Shown one piece after another: positions 4,266 to 7,178 of a DNA stretch of 7,178 bases. Made by a program: the position numbers and the translations under genes. Under the pieces are notes generated by a model, which was not told the origin of the DNA, did not search any database, and saw nothing but the letters and a program-made list of their open reading frames with translations. The first letter of the stretch is position 1. Each line of letters starts with the position of its first letter. Origin of the DNA: Hyphomicrobiaceae bacterium (GTDB taxonomy: Bacteria > Pseudomonadota > Alphaproteobacteria > Rhizobiales > Hyphomicrobiaceae); contig JAJFHI010000433.1 of the NCBI GenBank assembly GCA_021775715.1, positions 1-7,178 of the forward strand, in the 5' to 3' direction.

Positions 4266-7160
4266 ATGCGTGAAACCTATTCTCCGGACCAAGCGATCGA
4301 GATATCGCAATCCAGACCTCTCACACGCCGGCTTCTGATGTCCGCGAGCGTGATTGCGCTTGCAATAACCTTTAACGTTGGCAACGTGCAGCCTGCCTTG
4401 GCCGCCGGACCAGGTTTTGAGTGCATACAATTCCCTCCACCCGGCCCCGGCCCCGCCAACGATGGTCTTGCCGTGACGGATGCCGGCTCTGGTACAGCGT
4501 GTGGAATCAGGGCCACCGCCACGGAAGGCGGACCAGGCCCTGCTGGCGGCACAGCGGACAATGCAACGGCGGTAGGAAACCGATCACAGGCGCGAGACGA
4601 CAATACGACCGCCGTCGGTCAGGACGCGCGGGCGACAGAGGATAATGCTACCGCGATCGGCCAAGGTTCACGGGCTACAGACGACGATGCGACTGCTGTC
4701 GGTCAGGACGCTGAAGCTACGGGCGATTCCTCGACCGCCGTCGGCCAGAACACGGAAGCCTCAGGTCAAGGTGCGATTGCCATTGGTGAGGACGCTACGG
4801 CCAACGCTTCCGGAGCCACCGCAATCGGTGGCGATACAAATAGTAGTGGAGACAGCGCTGACGCCTCAGCAGCAGGCGCCACGGCGATTGGTTCGGAAGC
4901 CGACGCAAGTGGTGTCGGCTCAATCGCTATTGGCGGCGATCATGATGGGGACGGTGACTCTGCTGTCGCAAATGACGCTGGATCTATTGCGATTGGTCAA
5001 GACGCAAACGCCGGTGATACCGGTGATCCGGACCCTAACGCTATCGCGGTTGGCACTTCCTCAAACGTCTCTTCTGACAACGGAATTGCTGTGGGCGCAA
5101 ATGCTGACGTCAACGCTGGCTCTAATAACGGCATCGCCGTCGGTAACGGCAGTGATACGACTGGCACAGACAGTATCGCTGTTGGCGCTGGAACAACAGT
5201 CAACGGCGCTGACTCCACTGGCATCGGCAACGGCGTCAATGTCTCCGGTGGCACAAGCAATACCGCTGTCGGGTCTGATATCACGGTCAGCGGTGGCGGC
5301 GACAACACCGCTGTCGGTACCGGCATTACCGTAAATGGTTCCAATAACGCTGTGTTTGGCGACCCCATCACCGTCAATGGAAACAACAACGTCTTCAATG
5401 CCTCAGGAAATGGTACAGTCGACGGCAATAGAAACGTCGGCCAGATTACCGGCAACAGTAACGTTGACGGCAACCGTAATGTCGCGATAGGAAACAACGT
5501 TGACGTTGGCAGCAATGGTACTCCAGTCAACAGTGCTGTTGTAATCGGCGACGGTGCCAATGTAGACGGCAACGAAGCCGTCGCAATCGGCGACAATGCC
5601 CAAGCAAACGGTGAGGAAGCCGTCGCGATTGGTGATGAAGCACAAGCCAATGGCGATCGCAGCGTCGCGTTGGGACACAATTCAGAATCTAATAGCGAAC
5701 AGGCTGTTGCCATCGGGGATGGCGCGGAAGCGAATGCAAACGAAGCCATTGCGATCGGTGAAGACGCGGGCAATGACGGCATTGGCAACCAAGCCGTTTC
5801 GATCGGTGCAGATTCCGATGCCACCGGCGATCAGGCTGTCGCAGTTGGTAACGAGGCCGATGCCTCGGGCACAAATGCAATTTCGATTGGCGATAACTCA
5901 AGCGCCGGTGGTGCTTTTTCCACAGTCGTTGGCACAGGTGCCTCCTCCGACATATCATTTGGCTCCACGGCGTTTGGCGCTGGCGCTCAAAGTGACTTCA
6001 GCCTGTTTTCAATGGCTTCAGGTGCTGGAGCACAGGCTAGCTTCAGTGCATTCTCAACCGCCACAGGTGCATTTTCAAATGTAGCGTTAAGTGTTGGTTC
6101 AACGGCAACTGGTGCCGGTGCAAATTCGATCCTCAGCATCGGGTCCACGGCAACTGGCGCAGGAGCCAGCACAAGCTTCAGTCTTGGTTCGACTGCAACC
6201 GGCGCACTCGCAAACGCTGCCTTTAGTGCGGGATCAACCGCAACCGGTTCCGGTGCCAGTGCAAGCTTCAGTCTCGGCTCAACAGCAACCGGAACGCTCT
6301 CGAACGTCGTTGGTACGACATTCGGCACAGCAAATGGCTTCGGTGCGACAGTGACACCAGGGACCACCGGTGGTTCAGCATTTGGTGCTGGCTCAGTTGC
6401 TGGTGCAGACGGTGCAACGGCTGTTGGCGCAACTGCTGCAGCGACCGGTCAAGGCTCCATCGCTGTCGGAAATCTCTCAACCGCAACGAGCCAGGATAGT
6501 ATCGCTGTTGGTACCGGATCTGCGGCAACAAACACCAATGCCATAGCAGTTGGCACAGGTGCAACGGCATCCGGTGTCGGCTCAATCGCAATTGGTCAGG
6601 GCTCGACGGCCACAGGCTCGGTCGCGGTCGGCACCAACTCTACTGCAAGCAATGGCGGTACGGCGATCGGTGACAACACGTCGGCGACACCAACGAACTC
6701 CGCCGCATTCGGCAATGGAGCCGTGGCCGCGCTGGCAAGTCAACAGGTCTTCGGAACAAACGCCAATACCTACACGACACCAGGTATCACGTCTGGTCTC
6801 AGTAAGGTACGTCAGTCGGGGCCTTTGGAAGTGGTCACATCAGACGCGGCTGGCAACCTGGCAACGGACGGCGGGCGCATATTCGAACGCTTGGATGAAG
6901 CCGAATCCGGCATCGCCATGGCCATCGCCTTGGAAAACCCAGACCTTGTTGCCGGTGAAAACTTCGGTATTGCCTTCAACTACGGCTTCTTTGAAGGGGC
7001 AAACGGCTTGGGCCTCGCGTTACAGGGCGTGGTTGGGCGGAACGTCTTCCAACCCGGCGATCGCTTAGCGATCTCTGGCGGCGTTGGTATCGGCCTCCAC
7101 AACAACCGCGGCGAAGAAGTGGTCGGCGGTCGGGTCGGCGGACAGCTTACTTGGAGATAG
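4266..7160 (+). CDS. YadA-like trimeric autotransporter adhesin
   Basis: Complete 964-residue surface protein, expected to trimerise in the outer membrane and display a head for attachment or cell-cell contact. An extended signal peptide occupies residues 1-46: Arg21-Arg22, a hydrophobic core at 26-40, then Pro-Ala-Leu-Ala. Residues 47-97 are Gly/Pro-rich and carry the only cysteines, 53 and 79. From about 99 to 816 runs a YadA-type left-handed beta-roll head of some 47-49 turns, recognisable by A-I/V-A-I/V-G motifs, including canonical 14-residue turns and a block of 15-residue turns at 551-700. A neck at about 826-868 contains Gln-Gln-Val-Phe-Gly and TYTTPGITSGLSKVRQSGP. A short coiled coil has a 4-3-4-3 pattern (Ile872, Leu876, Ala879, Ile883, Ala886). 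Four amphipathic strands at about 899-909, 913-927, 932-946 and 951-963 form the anchor. No long stalk is present. Adhesion is inferred from the family; the ligand is unknown. Confidence 0.92.
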   Translation: MRETYSPDQAIEISQSRPLTRRLLMSASVIALAITFNVGNVQPALAAGPGFECIQFPPPGPGPANDGLAVTDAGSGTACGIRATATEGGPGPAGGTADNATAVGNRSQARDDNTTAVGQDARATEDNATAIGQGSRATDDDATAVGQDAEATGDSSTAVGQNTEASGQGAIAIGEDATANASGATAIGGDTNSSGDSADASAAGATAIGSEADASGVGSIAIGGDHDGDGDSAVANDAGSIAIGQDANAGDTGDPDPNAIAVGTSSNVSSDNGIAVGANADVNAGSNNGIAVGNGSDTTGTDSIAVGAGTTVNGADSTGIGNGVNVSGGTSNTAVGSDITVSGGGDNTAVGTGITVNGSNNAVFGDPITVNGNNNVFNASGNGTVDGNRNVGQITGNSNVDGNRNVAIGNNVDVGSNGTPVNSAVVIGDGANVDGNEAVAIGDNAQANGEEAVAIGDEAQANGDRSVALGHNSESNSEQAVAIGDGAEANANEAIAIGEDAGNDGIGNQAVSIGADSDATGDQAVAVGNEADASGTNAISIGDNSSAGGAFSTVVGTGASSDISFGSTAFGAGAQSDFSLFSMASGAGAQASFSAFSTATGAFSNVALSVGSTATGAGANSILSIGSTATGAGASTSFSLGSTATGALANAAFSAGSTATGSGASASFSLGSTATGTLSNVVGTTFGTANGFGATVTPGTTGGSAFGAGSVAGADGATAVGATAAATGQGSIAVGNLSTATSQDSIAVGTGSAATNTNAIAVGTGATASGVGSIAIGQGSTATGSVAVGTNSTASNGGTAIGDNTSATPTNSAAFGNGAVAALASQQVFGTNANTYTTPGITSGLSKVRQSGPLEVVTSDAAGNLATDGGRIFERLDEAESGIAMAIALENPDLVAGENFGIAFNYGFFEGANGLGLALQGVVGRNVFQPGDRLAISGGVGIGLHNNRGEEVVGGRVGGQLTWR
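4560..4829 (+). repeat. Array of canonical 14-residue head repeats
   Basis: Within the autotransporter, residues 99-188 carry seven T/I-A-I/V-G motifs at exact 14-residue spacing (starting at residues 101, 115, 129, 143, 157, 171 and 185), which is the classic YadA head period. Similar regular arrays recur at residues 439-498 and 718-777. The underlying 42-base units have diverged at third positions, so they are visible mainly in the protein. Confidence 0.8.
5916..6365 (+). repeat. Ten 45-bp (15-residue) tandem repeats
   Basis: Residues 551-700 divide without gaps into ten 15-residue units. The best preserved are GSTATGAGASTSFSL (626-640), GSTATGALANAAFSA (641-655) and GSTATGSGASASFSL (656-670). 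At DNA level AGCTTCAGT recurs in phase at 6039, 6174 and 6264, and a variant lies at 5994; all spacings are multiples of 45. Two successive unit pairs (626-655 and 656-685) alternate a Gly-Ala-Ser/Ser-Phe-Ser-Leu type with a Leu-Ala/Ser-Asn type, suggesting duplication of a 90-bp unit. Confidence 0.85.
6948..7157 (+). other. Outer-membrane anchor domain of the autotransporter
   Basis: Residues 895-964 contain four alternating hydrophobic strands separated by short turns. This matches the YadA C-terminal domain, in which three chains each give four strands to one 12-stranded barrel. The last strand ends Gln-Leu-Thr-Trp-Arg, so the usual terminal aromatic residue is followed by one extra Arg. 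The domain marks the natural end of the gene, and the TAG stop at 7158 confirms it is not truncated. Confidence 0.8.
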
Positions 7161-7178
7161 GGGTGAGGCGGACGCACC

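Noticed and set aside
4560..6365. DNA repeats that might form a CRISPR array or minisatellite.
   Set aside because: The periodicity is in frame, lacks unique spacers between identical repeats, and is fully explained by the protein's head repeats.
4645..6591. Long ORFs in other frames of the autotransporter gene, on both strands (for example 4645-5334 plus and 4997-5824 minus).
   Set aside because: They are frame shadows of a repetitive, stop-poor gene; their repetitive Pro/Leu/Ala composition simply mirrors the head repeats.

Overview
The window looks like chromosomal DNA of an alphaproteobacterium, most likely of the Rhizobiales/Hyphomicrobiales type. This is inferred from the GEAAH...PPIGAQGLNLG form of the UbiH-family motif, from the neck and anchor of the YadA-like protein (which I remember from Rhizobiales surface proteins), and from moderately high GC with C/G-rich third codon positions. 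No species can be named from the sequence alone.

Layout. (1) 1-103, minus strand: the first 34 codons of a secreted protein that runs off the left edge. (2) 104-513: a divergent intergenic region holding a perfect 6-bp inverted repeat and only speculative small ORFs. (3) 526-1833, plus: a flavin-dependent UbiH/UbiF-family hydroxylase, probably for ubiquinone synthesis. (4) 1965-2891, plus: an LpxL/HtrB-type lipid A late acyltransferase. (5) 3048-3632, plus: an unrecognised exported protein with a compact, possibly NTF2-like domain between a basic N-terminus and a Lys/Ala/Pro tail. (6) 3633-4265: a 633-bp gap with a C-rich/G-poor tract, a 17-bp all-AT tract, a candidate 33-codon small gene with a terminator-like hairpin and T7 run, and a structured leader with several perfect hairpins and a possible upstream ORF. 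(7) 4266-7160, plus: a complete 964-residue trimeric autotransporter (YadA-like), with signal peptide, very long left-handed beta-roll head, short neck, minimal coiled coil and a four-strand outer-membrane anchor.

Functional theme. Lipid A acylation, an exported protein and a surface adhesin sit side by side, so much of the window concerns the cell envelope. The gaps (131, 156 and 633 bp) do not prove one operon, and the autotransporter probably has its own leader.

Most unusual content. The autotransporter head contains ten consecutive 15-residue units (450 bp of 45-bp periodicity). They depart from the usual 14-residue YadA head repeat and move the bulky hydrophobic residues to a different part of each turn. 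Other oddities in the same protein are an Asn-rich stretch of irregular turns, two matched 21-residue Asp/Gly/Ser-rich turns, a single lysine in the whole protein, and a final Trp followed by Arg. I see no CRISPR array, insertion sequence, phage gene, tRNA or rRNA.
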